From: Taudactylus pleione
Lineage: Eukaryota > Chordata > Amphibia > Anura > Myobatrachidae
Assembly (NCBI GenBank): GCA_031769625.1
Contig: JAUIMM010000484.1
Coordinates: forward strand, 3,286,001-3,350,000
Reading direction: 5' to 3'
DNA length: 64,000 nt
Part shown: piece after piece, positions 1 to 10,128 of the stretch
Position numbering within the stretch: position 1 is the stretch's first letter
Layout: each line of letters begins with the position of its first letter
Notes under the pieces: model-generated
Database searches by the model: none
Told to the model about the DNA's origin: nothing
The model's input: the letters and a program-made list of their open reading frames with translations, nothing else
Position numbers and translations under genes: made by a program

Positions 1-145
1 AGACCCCGAGTGACGGCTACCCCGTCGCTCGCCGGGTCTCGCGCATGCGCACGACGGAGCTCCATCCGTCATGCGCATGCGCATTAGGGCACCATCGACC
101 CGCTTGCGAGCGTTCTGCGCTCGCAAGCGGGTCTGAATTAGGCCC
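1..145 (-). mobile_element. Partial Harbinger-like MITE, hairpin-rich end
   Basis: The window opens inside an element whose right end reads TCTGAATTAGGCCC, the inverse of the GGGCCTAATTCAGA end at 25252. Three hairpins follow one another: about 1-39 (AGACCC/GGGTCT stem), about 40-83 (GCGCATGCGC arms) and about 98-133 (GACCCGCTTGCGAGCG arms). The same hairpin order, in reverse, occurs in the copy at 25252-25770. Non-coding. The class is inferred from the GGGCCTGATTCAG-type end and the 3-bp target duplications seen in sister copies. Confidence 0.65.
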
Positions 146-820
146 TGAGCCCCAGATAGACACCTGCATTGTCTAAAGGCTGATTCGGCTCTGCATAAAT
201 GTATTGTAGGTTATAGCTTACATTGTATCTTCCTAATGTCCTTGCTTTGAGTGACATCTACAGAAGTTGGCATGATGCATTGATAGTGACTATTATCCTA
301 AGTCCTTGAACACAAAGGGCACGAGATGCATTGAACTTTACATACAAAGCCATAATTCTTCTTTTATGAGTCCTTTACCACCTTAATAAACTATTAGTAG
401 CCCTTTTTCATGTGGATCCTAGAAATACAGTATTTCTGTGTTTGTAGTCTGTTTCCATAATGTGAACTAACAATATCTGGATGCTGAGTCTTGTAGGGGT
501 CTGACACAGGGACATTCCATTGCAGAGATTAATTACATTTTGTATGAATGAATGCTTTATCATGTTCCGTGTTGTGAGACATTATTCCTGGAGTGCGAAC
601 CTCCAATGCCTCAGAGATTGTTTTGAAACCGGATATATTTCTGTTGAGAAGAGTGATTTCACAACTCTGCTGAAAAAGATGTATTTGTACAGTAAAAACA
701 TATATCTTGAAACAGTACTAATGTAGAGGAAGGACAGTATAGCCTATTAGATTATACTACTGTATGTAATAACTATTGTAGTTCAATTTAAAAAGCAAAA
801 ACAAAGAGAAATATGAAAGT
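146..820. other. No gene seen
   Basis: Mostly AT-rich sequence without a recognisable repeat boundary. One 68-codon open frame at 520-726 has no recognisable motif and is not supported as a gene. Confidence 0.5.
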
Positions 821-1094
821 AATTCTGGGTACAGATTACAGCGGTTCTCCATCAGAGCGGCCGATTGGTAAGTATATACACGTACCAATCGGCTGCTCAA
901 TGTCTGGGCTGACCTCACAACTGGACGGGCATCTAAATTTGCCCACCCAGTTGAGATTTCAGTGTCGGTGGTCCCTGCAGTAAGTTTGCGGGCAGTCGGC
1001 GGGTAGCCCTTACACACAGCCAGATGCACCGATATATTTTTGCGCAATCGAATGAAAAGCACTCAGCTGCGTAAATATCACCATTGTGTACCTC
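821..1094. mobile_element. TTAA-type MITE, degenerate copy
   Basis: Contains CTGGGTACAGATTAC at the left and ATTGTGTACC at the right, degenerate versions of the TGCTGGGTACACAC and GTGTGTACGCACC ends seen at 30895-31137. Its interior (CCGATTGGTAAGTATATACA, CCAGTTGAGAT, CACACAGCCAGA.GCACCGATATAT) matches the copy at 19126-19505. Non-coding. The piggyBac-like class is inferred from TTAA duplications of better copies. Confidence 0.6.
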
Positions 1095-1579
1095 TATGAA
1101 TGAAGCCCAGAGTTCCCCCTCTTTTAATATTTTCCAAATGCTGAAGAACACATTGGGCCTGAATAAGAGATGCACTTTATGTCGATGCTGCAGACAAGCG
1201 ACCAATGTTATCAGTCAACGCATGCGTCCAAACTCAGTGGCAAACGCAGGATTTCTAGAGGGGGGGTTCCAAATTTTACAGTTAGTGTGGCCAGTCCATG
1301 AAGAGGGTATAATTACCACTTATCCAGCTTTAATATGCATCATACAAAGTGTATTGTGTGTCATAATTCCAGCATATAGAGCACCAGAGATCACAGTAAG
1401 CCATTAGATGCGGCAGTAGGGCCGTCCTGCCTGAGCTGAATGTTTTTATTTTAGATGTGGGCACCATTCCAGGGCATGGGAGCAAGTCCGGGAGTCTGGG
1501 GGAACAGCAGAAGAACCTAGCACTGCCCTGGACATATACAGTATGTAAATATTGGACTCTATAGCAGTGCATCCCTAGC

Positions 1580-1700
1580 GGTGCATGTTTTCCAAATCCC
1601 CTAATTGGTGCACAGGTGTATTTATTACTGGCTGATACATGTTAAAAGATCCACAGGTGGTGCTATTTATTTCATTTATGATACTGAGAAGAACATGCAG
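1580..1700. repeat. Fragment of palindromic CACAGGTG MITE
   Basis: GTGCATGTTTTCCAAATCCC, then CACAGGTGTATTTATTACTGG and AAAGATCCACAGGTGGTGCT, resemble the left half of the element at 31792-33277. Ends are not preserved. Confidence 0.5.
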
Positions 1701-1867
1701 CGCTAGTAAAATTCCATTATATTACTATTTCTATTGTGGTCATGGTGTGGGCTGGGGAGAGGGGTTTCCAGGCAGACGGAAACCCCCCTGCATTTGCCTA
1801 TGAAACTGCACTGCGCATGCCTCCCAATGGTCACTTCTGAAAGCTGCTAAATTAATTTGAATGCAAG

Positions 1868-2296
1868 GGGCCTGACTGAGAGGTGGATGGAGTAGTGGCT
1901 ACGACTTTTGTTTCATGCACTGCTACGGCTGTATGGTAATGCCATGGCTGATTGGCATCCTATTGAGTCGGCTGTGGTGTGAATCCGCTGATGTGCGCCC
2001 AAAGATGCATTATTGACTTTACATTGGCTCCACCATCAGACATTAGAGCGACCCTATTATTGCTCAGACTGTCAGACGGTACATGGTGGTCGATGCCAGC
2101 ACCGGCATACACCCCGCCTGCTGCCAATAGCCATCCTCCCATTTACCACCCAGGAACGCCCTTCAAAATGACCTAAATCTCCAATTTCGATATGCATCTC
2201 CAAGTGTCAACCATCAGGACACATGCGGATAGTTAAAACATTAGGTGTATGCGTCAGTGTTTTAATTCCGTCCACTTCAAGTTCTGAATCAGGCAC
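1868..2296. mobile_element. Harbinger-like MITE (GGGCCTGATTCAG family), diverged
   Basis: The left end GGGCCTGACTGAG and right end TTCTGAATCAGGCAC are inverted copies of each other and match the family consensus ends. The interior has no coding capacity. No clean target duplication is visible. Sequence resembling the same family interior continues to about 2470. Confidence 0.55.
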
Positions 2297-2569
2297 ATAG
2301 TAAGGCAATTTCAGTGAGCGTTTTTGGGTAGTAACGGGGCTAGCTAGCCAGACGCTTTTGCTGCAGTTGTTCCAGACGGTGGCCGTCTCTATACGAATAT
2401 CATCAGCTGCGTCAATAACATAAAGACACCTGCGGCAAAAGACGCAATCGCTGCTGCATTAGTGTGCACCTTCTCGGTAGCTTGTATATTATTGTGGGTA
2501 AATGAAGGGAATCCCACCATTCTTCTGTCAATATGTGACACAAGGGAGTTGTATTAAGCGTTCTACAGA

Positions 2570-2676
2570 GTGGAGAAGTTGCCCATAGCAACCAATCAAC
2601 TTCTGCCTATCATTTCATGTACTTCATAAATGCAAACAAGAAGTTGATTGGTTGCTATGGGTAACTTCTCTATTCA
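2570..2676. mobile_element. Short palindromic MITE (GAAGTTGCCC arms)
   Basis: The left arm, TGGAGAAGTTGCCCATAGCA then ACCAATCAACTTCT, is the inverse complement of the right arm AGAAGTTGATTGGTTGCTAT followed by GGGTAACTTCTC, around a spacer of roughly 35 bp. Related copies lie at 12691-12860, 33439-33577 and 59098-59232, and a decayed one near 29815-29950. Confidence 0.75.
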
Positions 2677-3863
2677 GCCACATCTCCTCTCTTTAGAATG
2701 TGGGATAGGTCTCTCCCTTAAAGTATGTGTTTAATAAAAGTTGCCCTGTAAAAAAGAGCTTATCTCCGGACACTAATGGGTCAGTTGAATAAAAGCAACT
2801 GGACTGGTGAACAACAAGTGAAATGATAATGCATTGATTCTGCTGGGGCCCTCGTCCCTGCCTACGAGACCACAGTGCTTCTGTGGCTCCCACACTTCAC
2901 TGTACTGGGACCTCACACTGGCAGAATAATGGTAAAAAAGCTGCCTGCCCGCTCTCTGCATGACTGCTCTTGTGCAGCAGTAAATAATAAAACCAAGACT
3001 CTTGTCTGTGACATACAGTATAACATAATAGAGACAAATCTTTAAAAAGAGGGCAGAAAATTAGATGTCAAACTGCTGAGGATCTAATAATTCACCAGTA
3101 TCCGTCTCTCTGCAAGACATTCTGGGAGAAGACATCCATTTTTATGAGCTATATAACTTCACATCGTCACATTACATTTGATTTTATAAAAGAACACATA
3201 TACACAATTATATATTTATATAAAATTTATAAATATATATATATACCGTATATATATATTTTTTTTTACTGTATAACCCAGTAGTTTTAGCAATAACCAT
3301 GTTAATTCTGCCGTTCTATATAGAATACAACTTGTTAAACATCTTCATGTCTGACCTCTACACAGATATTTGTAATCTGCCAATTTGATCTGAAATTACC
3401 ACATTTTTGTCAATGAAAATCTACTGGTAAGAATTGTTTATTCAGCTTACCATATCTTCCTGTATGCATGGTCATCAGGTGACTAGTAATGGGAGGGCAT
3501 TCTGCCATGTGTGTGTAGATCCCACCTGCCAGACAGCTGGCGATATCCAAATTTGATGTCCGGTGAATAGTACCATGTGCATAACTTCAGCTCCCCCAAT
3601 ATTTGTGCTGCCATTAGCCATGTCTATGCATTTGTTCAGTCATATTTAAAGCACCCCCAATCATTTTTAAAAGTTGGATCCTGTGTCCATGTATGTGGAC
3701 AAATCGGAGGAAGGGTTGGGGCATATCTGTATTTTTATGATTAAAGTTACAGCACAGTTTATATACTGTACACTGGTAGTCAGATAGCAGTTTAGCAAAC
3801 TAGTTAGGTTGCTAGATCCTATGGCTCCATTAATGCAGTCAACCGTTGTATGTGTGTTTAGGA
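2677..3863. other. No gene seen; short AT-repeat
   Basis: No repeat ends or coding signal recognised, apart from an imperfect TA-rich tract at about 3205-3270. Confidence 0.45.
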
Positions 3864-4019
3864 CAGTGCAGGCTAACCTTGACACTCCAGCTGTTATGGA
3901 ACTACATAACCCAGCATGCACTGCTACAGTTTTGCTATTAGGGCATGCTAAAACTGTGGCAGGGCATGCTGGGATATATAGTTCCACAACAGCTGGAGTG
4001 TCAAGGTTAGCCAACACTG
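3864..4019. mobile_element. hAT-like palindromic MITE, intact TSD
   Basis: The terminal inverted repeats CAGTGCAGGCTAACCTTGAC and GTCAAGGTTAGCCAACACTG enclose a near-palindrome that includes CAGCATGC and ACAGCTGGAGTG arms. Perfect 8-bp flanking repeats GTTTAGGA lie at 3856-3863 and 4020-4027. CAGTG ends and an 8-bp target duplication are hallmarks of hAT elements. 156 bp, non-coding. Confidence 0.85.
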
Positions 4020-4027
4020 GTTTAGGA

Positions 4028-4400
4028 TAAGGGTTATATAATACTCACAGAAATCTGTTGGGATTCTGACTGTTGGGATGCCACTGTTGGTATTCTGACC
4101 ATCGGTATCCTGACTGTCCGGATCCCGTACCCAACCGCATCACCATAGTCCCAATCCTTGCTGCATGATGAATTGCATCTTTACTTTATGACGGTTGAGG
4201 CCATAATAATGCAAATTCCCATTATCACGCCCACCATACTTGCCACATAGACGTCCAGAGGCAGGGTCCAAAAGTAGGCAAGTATGCTATACAGGCAACA
4301 GTTTTTGTGACTACTGTTACCTGCTAGTAGTGGACCTTCCATTACCAAACTGGTTCAGCTTCAGACTATGTTGTATGTGACTGACAACCTGATCTTCCTT
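4028..4400. other. No gene; MITE-like fragment
   Basis: At 4060-4135 the alternating phrases TCTGACTGTTGGGATGCC and TATTCTGACCATCGG look like a decayed end of the CCGGCAGTCAGGATGCC element at 17590. The remainder is unassigned. Confidence 0.4.
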
Positions 4401-4666
4401 ATGGTGCATACACACTGCACAATAAAAATGCACAATATGAACGATCTCGACCATATCGTTATCATTCAGATCATTAAATATTTGGTGCCTACCAACCCTC
4501 AATCGACCAGTGATGCGCGGGCACATATGGACGATAATGATATCGACCATCGCCTGTGCATGCAGGCCAACCTGGTCAATATTGACCAGGCTACATAGGG
4601 ACCTGTGAATGATCATCCAGCACACCGGGAAGGTGCAGGACAATCAGTCAGCGATATCGTTATCGC

Positions 4667-6779
4667 CAGGGGCGGATTGGGAAATGAAAGTGGCCCTGGA
4701 AAAAAACGTGAAAGCGGCCCTCGGTGTGCGCGCTGAAGGTGCGCGCCGAAAAAGTGGGTGTGGCCTTGTGGAAAGGGGTGTGGCCTAATGCGAAACACCA
4801 TACCTGCAAGCCACTCCCCCTGTTTCAGTCATAGTCATACTGGGGGCATGCCTACCGCTCCAGGAGCTGATAGCCATGCCCACAGTCCCTCTCTCCAGTG
4901 AATAAGCACAGCGAGCATGTGAATGAGCATTTTCTTACCTATATGATCACTCTGCAACGGGGAATCTCTGAAGAAATTGATCTTCCCTGGACAGGCAGTG
5001 TCTTGAGTTGGTATTTGCTATTCACGCACGAGATCCCATGGTCTGGAAGCCGCCTGTATGTGTCCCAATAAAACCAACGTCATTATCATGCAACAGAGGT
5101 TCAACCAGATAATAAATGTGGGTTTCCCATATCAAACAATTTTATATTAATAAAATATATTTGCTCTTTTGGTACCATTTGCATCAGTAATATGGTTTCA
5201 TTAGAATTGTTATCTTACTGAAGATGACTGTGCCCCAGTGTTTCTTCTAATAGTATCAGCGTTCCTACCGTCCTATATGTGTGTCTCCAGCACCAGCGTC
5301 TTGGTGTGTCTCCAACCTATCCCCTCGTGTGTTTCTTCAGCGCTATCTCCCTGCGCCTCTCCAGTGCCACCCCCAATTCTCTCCGGCACCATCCACCCAC
5401 CGTGCCATCCTCCTGCGTCTCCCGAGCGTCATCCTCCTGCGTCTCCTCAGTGGCGTCCTCCTGCCCTAGCACAGAATAGCCCTTCTTTCTCACACACAGA
5501 TCATCTCCCCTTAGCACAGAATACCCCCCTCCCCACAGACAGATCAACCCCCCCGTCCCCACAGACAGATCATCATTTCCCCCACCCTTAGTATAGCAGA
5601 CCCCCCCTCCCCCAAACAGATCATCTCCCCCACCCCTAGTATAGCAGACCCCTATCCCCAGACAGATCATCATCTCCCCCGCCCTTAGTATAGCAGACCC
5701 CCCTCCCCAGACAGATCATCTCCCCCACCCCTAGTGTAGCAGACCCCCATCCCCAGACAGATCATCATCTCCCCCGCCCTTAGTATAGCAGACCCCCCGT
5801 CCCCCAGACAGATCATCTTCCCCACCCCTAAGGTAGCAGACCCCCATCCCCAGACAGATCATCATCTCCCCAGCCCCTAGTATAGCAGACCCCCTCCTCA
5901 CAGACAGATCATCTCCCCCGCCCTTAGTATAGCAGACCCCCCCTGCCCCAGATAGATCATCATCTCCCCCACCCCTAGTATTGCAGACCACCCTTCCCAG
6001 ACAGATCATCTCCCCCACCCCTAGTATAGCAGACCCCCCTTCCCAGACAGATCATCTCCCCCGCCCTTAGTATAGCAGACCTCCCCTCCCCCAGACAGAT
6101 CATCATCTCCCCCACCCATAGTATAGCAGAGCACCCCCTCCCCACAGACAGATCATCTCCCCCGCCCCTAATATAGCAGACCCCCCCTCCCCCAGACAGA
6201 TCATCTCCCCCGCCCCTAATATATCAGACCCCCTCCCCCACAGACAGATCATCATCTCTCCAGCACCACCCCTAGTATATCAGACCCCCCCTCCCCCAAC
6301 AGACAGATCACTACCCCCTAGACTGCAGCCAGACCCGATTGTCTCCTCTCCACTCTGCCCCCTCCCCAGGCTGTGAAATGAAACTTAAACATGACACTTC
6401 ACAGCCTGGGGAGGGGAGAGTGGAGAGGATGTGATCAGGCTGAAAGACTGCTCTGACCGGCCGGCGGCCCCCCATCCCCGCCGCAACTTACCCTCACCGC
6501 GGCCACGCTGTCACCCGCGGTCCAGCGCCACTTCACCTCACTCCGACTGTACGCTGGGTGGAGCCTTGATAGGATGCTGGCCGCTGGCCTCTCTTCTCGC
6601 GAGAGAGGCTAAGGCACGGCCAGGCAGTACTGATAGGCAGCCAGGCAGCTTGTGTAAAACATACAGGAGCCGGCTGGGTGACGCGAATCGGGGGGCGGGG
6701 CCTCAAATAACAAGCGGCCCCACAACCAATCGGCCCACCGGGATTTTCCCCGCAAAAAGTAATGCCCAATCCGCCCCTG
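4667..6779. mobile_element. Non-autonomous hAT element, 2.1 kb, intact ends
   Basis: Terminal inverted repeats CAGGGGCGGATTGGG (4667-4681) and CCCAATCCGCCCCTG (6765-6779) are perfect over 15 bp. Perfect 8-bp target duplications GTTATCGC lie at 4659-4666 and 6780-6787. No transposase is encoded: the interior holds a minisatellite (5480-6330), a hairpin around CCTCCCCAGGCTGTGAA (6358-6420) and GC-rich sequence. It inserted into an older TTAA MITE. Truncated relatives are at 54300-54715 and 57248. Confidence 0.9.
5480..6330. repeat. Minisatellite inside the hAT element
   Basis: About 17 imperfect units of roughly 46-51 bp, each with CAGACAGATCATC, CTCCCCC.CCC and TAGTATAGCAGACCCCCC. Unit length varies mainly through C-runs and ATC duplication (ATCATC against ATC). 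Open frames here on the minus strand repeat GGGDDL- and VCYTKGGG-like words and are artefacts of the repeat. Confidence 0.9.
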
Positions 6780-6920
6780 GTTATCGCTGACTGATCGTAC
6801 TGTGTGTACGCACCTTTACACTTTAGTAATGTTGGCACTCTTTGCCACTTACTGTACTGGCCGCCTGTTACTATAAGTATGCAATTTAACCTCTGATTTG
6901 CCAATGACCATGACACTGGG

Positions 6921-7131
6921 GGCCTCATTTATAAACACGTTTTATCATCTACAGAATCACAACACGTGATAAAACTCGTTGAGCATGATAATGGTGCTCC
7001 AGCCAATCAGCTCCAACTGTTATCTGTCTGAAAAATGAATGTTGGAAGCTGATTGGCTGGAGCACCATTTACCATACGCAACGAGTTTTATCACTCGTTG
7101 TGAATGCTAAAACTTGTTGATAAATGAGGCC
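6921..7131. mobile_element. Palindromic MITE with GGCCTCATTTAT ends
   Basis: The ends GGCCTCATTTATAAACACG and CTTGTTGATAAATGAGGCC are inverted. The core arms TGGTGCTCCAGCCAATCAGC and GCTGATTGGCTGGAGCACCA are perfect complements around a short spacer. Non-coding; class not certain. Confidence 0.8.
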
Positions 7132-7418
7132 AGTTAACATGGTCAATTAGATTAACAGCTAACCCTTAAAATTACATATTTTCATAAAGGATTATCAAAT
7201 ATTCTAAATACCTGCTATTCAGCATCATAGGTAACAGTATCCCTATCTCCTGCACATGCCACATATGATCTACCCTACTTGTACAGCATTCACACTGTGG
7301 CCTCTTATCCATGTTCTAGCTGGGTGACTGATTTATTCCTCTTTAATGCAAACTACATATATGTAATCGCTCATATTTGGTCTGCATTACAAAACCTTAC
7401 CTGTAAGCCGTAACAAGC

Positions 7419-7470
7419 AGGACCTCCTCATTCCCAGGACCTCCTCATTCCCAGGACCTCCTCATTCTCA
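7419..7470. repeat. 17-bp tandem repeat, three copies
   Basis: CAGGACCTCCTCATTCC is repeated three times in direct succession, the last copy ending CATTCTC. Confidence 0.85.
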
Positions 7471-7479
7471 GTCCAATTG

Positions 7480-7590
7480 TTGCTTACTGCATTTGTTAAT
7501 CACTGTCTGTATTTTTCCTCTGGTTGTACAGCTCTGCAGAATATGATGGTGTTATACAAATATTATTATTATTATTATTATTATTGAGTG
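7480..7590 (+). mobile_element. SINE 3' end with ATT repeat tail
   Basis: TGTACAGCTCTGCAGAATAT and GATGGTGTTATACAAATA followed by (ATT)n resemble the 3' end of a tRNA-type SINE with a LINE-derived tail. No head or target duplication is visible, so this is probably a 5'-truncated copy. Confidence 0.55.
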
Positions 7591-7602
7591 CAGCATCACA
7601 TT

Positions 7603-8120
7603 GGGCCTGATTCCGTTATGCACACGATTGAGATCGCAGCTATGATTTTTCTATGCATCGCAGCTACGAAAATATGCTAATGGTTGCAAAGCTTACCCGA
7701 GCATAAGGACGCCCAATGCTGCCTTCTCATATGCGTACGATGACCCGTACCTGCGTAAACATCTGTAACATCGACGCACATCGAGCAGCCATCTTGTCCT
7801 TGTTGCAGGTCTGACCATCCGCAGCCTTAGGAGCTGTTCCGACATGAAGAGCTGCGTATGCAATCGCAGTGGCTAATTTATGCATGCCCATGAAATGATG
7901 TTCAAACGGACAGAAACGCCTGTGTTTTTCAAACCACCCCCGTCACCACCTCCAAACACTGACAACCTGTCACTCGCTCTGCGATGGATTGCTCTGTGCG
8001 TCCGGAAATCGCAATGTGATTGCTGTGTACACGCTGTGCTGCTTATACGCATGTGCAAAGACAAACAATCGCTCGATCTGCGTAAGTAATCGCCTTTGCG
8101 TCCAGCTCTGAATCTGGCCC
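7603..8120. mobile_element. Harbinger-like MITE (GGGCCTGATTC family)
   Basis: The left end GGGCCTGATTCCG and right end CTCTGAATCTGGCCC are inverted family ends. The 518-bp interior is rich in CGCA and TGCG words and has no coding capacity: the 69- and 89-codon open frames overlap on opposite strands and show no domain. Confidence 0.65.
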
Positions 8121-8621
8121 GTTGTTCATAGCTATTCACCACTAGATAAACTGAGGCATTTATTGGGCAGAAAATGACTGGAGAACCTTTAATATTTCTT
8201 GCAGTTCCTTTCTGATTTATTTTTTATTTTTTAAATTACAATACTAATAGTGATTGTTTGTATTTTATAGTCTGTTTGCAGAAATTCTAATGCTTTCTGT
8301 GGGTGTGGAGAAGTGGTGAGAATATCAACTTCATACCTCCGTAGTATCCCTTTACTAGAAATACTTTGATATTCACACATTGATTATAACAAAAGTTACA
8401 CAGCTATGGCAGAAGACATAAAATATAAATTGTATGTAATATTTAGTTCTTTTGGACATACCACACAAATTCATGATAACCATAACTTTATGCATGCACA
8501 AAAAAAACAAAAAACAAAGGTATGCTTTTAAGAGTGTGAGGTAAGTTGTGTTCTCAGACTTTGCTAACTGCTCTTTTTGCACTTTGCCATCTTGGGTTCA
8601 AAATCCATCCCAACTGTCCCA
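8121..8621. other. No gene seen
   Basis: AT-rich unassigned sequence with no repeat ends or coding signal recognised. Confidence 0.45.
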
Positions 8622-8629
8622 ATTCTAGG

Positions 8630-8813
8630 TAAAGATGAGCGGTTCGATTTTCGCTCAGATCTTCCCAGCAAGTTCAGATCTCAAAAAAAGCCAACCGCTA
8701 TCTTTCATAGACAAAAATGGTGTTAACAGTTTTGTCCATAATGACGTTTTCCTTTGTTCTGAGATCCGAACTTGGTGGGAAGATCCGAGCCAAACCCGAA
8801 CTGCTCATCTCTA
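8630..8813. mobile_element. hAT-like MITE, 184 bp, intact TSD
   Basis: The ends TAAAGATGAGCGGTTCG and GAACTGCTCATCTCTA are inverted with few mismatches. Perfect 8-bp direct repeats ATTCTAGG flank it at 8622-8629 and 8814-8821. The interior reads as two inverted halves (CAGATCTTCCCAGCAAGTTC against GAACTTGGTGGGAAGATC). Its right end resembles that of the larger element at 26358-28060. Confidence 0.85.
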
Positions 8814-8898
8814 ATTCTAGGCGACTGTCCACTACCTTTACAGGCAGGAGTTTTGTCACAACTACTGGGATGTGTTACCCTTGCGTCGATGTGCAGGT

Positions 8899-9181
8899 CA
8901 TACTTACCTACACTCCCAGAAGTCTCCCGATTTTTCGAGTAGTCCCCCGCACCCACAAAAGTATAGGCAGATCTCCCGCATTCCACCCACTTCCCAATGA
9001 AGTGGGCAGGATGGGGAGATTTTCCTAGGAATTTACGGGTGCGTTGGGAGGGGGCAGGGCTAAAATGATGCACAATGCTTCCGAATGACGTCTACAGTCC
9101 GGCCCCACTCCCTGTAGATGTTTGCAGAATCTCCTCTCCGGGCTTCTTCTAGGGAGGAGTGCTGCAAAGTATGCAAATATG
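8899..9181. mobile_element. hAT-like MITE (CATACTTACC family), intact TSD
   Basis: Begins CATACTTACCTACACTCCC and ends AAGTATGCAAATATG. Perfect 8-bp repeats GTGCAGGT lie at 8891-8898 and 9182-9189. Family members recur at 12938, 37031 and 61074. The words CTCCCG and GTGGGCAG.ATG, and the G-rich arms, are shared with the 61074 copy. Non-coding, 283 bp. Confidence 0.8.
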
Positions 9182-9189
9182 GTGCAGGT

Positions 9190-10128
9190 ACTGCTGGTGT
9201 GGATTTCCCACGAGGCATGTGAGGCACTTTCTGGGGTAGCACGGCAACCACCTGCTTCAGATCCCTGCTGCCAACTTGTCGGAAAAGTCAGAAACTGTGA
9301 CTGCTCAGCAGAGAAGATGTATTTGGGACGAAGAGGCAGGCGTGGAATCCTAACCATTGCAGAGGAGGGGCAAGGGCCGTACAGGGGTAGAGACTAATAG
9401 GGAAAGGATGGCCCTCTCATGCCCCTCCCTGTTTGTTTGCCCACATCTGGAATTCTTATTAATCTTTATACAGTGGCTGTCTAAGCACAGTCTGTGCGAC
9501 TGTCACACACTGTTTCACACTGCACTCATTTTGGCATTGTAACTAATGTGGCCACCCATGTGGCTTAACCCAGCATTGGTCCTACAGCTTGTGCAATCTG
9601 GTCCATGCAAACGGCTGTAATGCATGGTCCAGAGTTAATTTTCCTGCTTCTGGGTGCATTTTCTAAGTATCAGGTAAGGTCCTCATAACTTAATGATGAG
9701 AATCATAAAGTTGGAGGGGGGAGGGACGAGAGAGCAATAATGTTTTGCCTAGGGGTGGTCAGATCCCTAAATCCACCTCTGAGGTTCTGTATATATCTGT
9801 CAAAGGTGTGTGCGGCAATGCAGGGGTAATTGAGAGGAGGAGGATGGCTTGGGGCAGTCTTGTGCTTCTGAAAAGCTAGGTTGTTCCTGGGGAATGTAGC
9901 AAACTCTGCACTGATGCAGCAAGTGTGACATGACAACACATCCTCTTCAGGGGCATGTCCTCAGTGTACTGATTCCCTAACTATTAATAATGGGATGTAT
10001 GTAGCAACAGTGGTGTATTTGCAAATACAGAAACATAACTATAAAAGGGAATATATGTCTGGTTATCTCTGTTACTGAGCAATGGCCACAGTTTGCATAG
10101 ATTTATTTAAATTAATATTATATACATA
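9190..10128. other. No gene seen
   Basis: No transposon ends or convincing coding sequence. Open frames of 61-110 codons lack motifs and overlap one another on both strands. Confidence 0.45.

Larger units (their letters stand above)
4401..6814. mobile_element. TTAA-type MITE interrupted by a hAT element
   Basis: The left end ATGGTGCATACACACTGCAC and right end GTACTGTGTGTACGCACC match the inverted ends of the family at 30895-31137. Inner phrases GAACGATCTCGACCATATCG and CCTGGTCAATATTGACCAGG are typical of it. The flanks TTAT and TTTA are decayed TTAA. A younger hAT element (4667-6779) splits it; removing that element and one copy of its 8-bp duplication restores continuity. Confidence 0.7.

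Noticed and set aside
5317..6018. CRISPR-like array (repeats of about 48 bp)
   Set aside because: Units are contiguous and imperfect with no spacers, inside a eukaryotic hAT element: a minisatellite.
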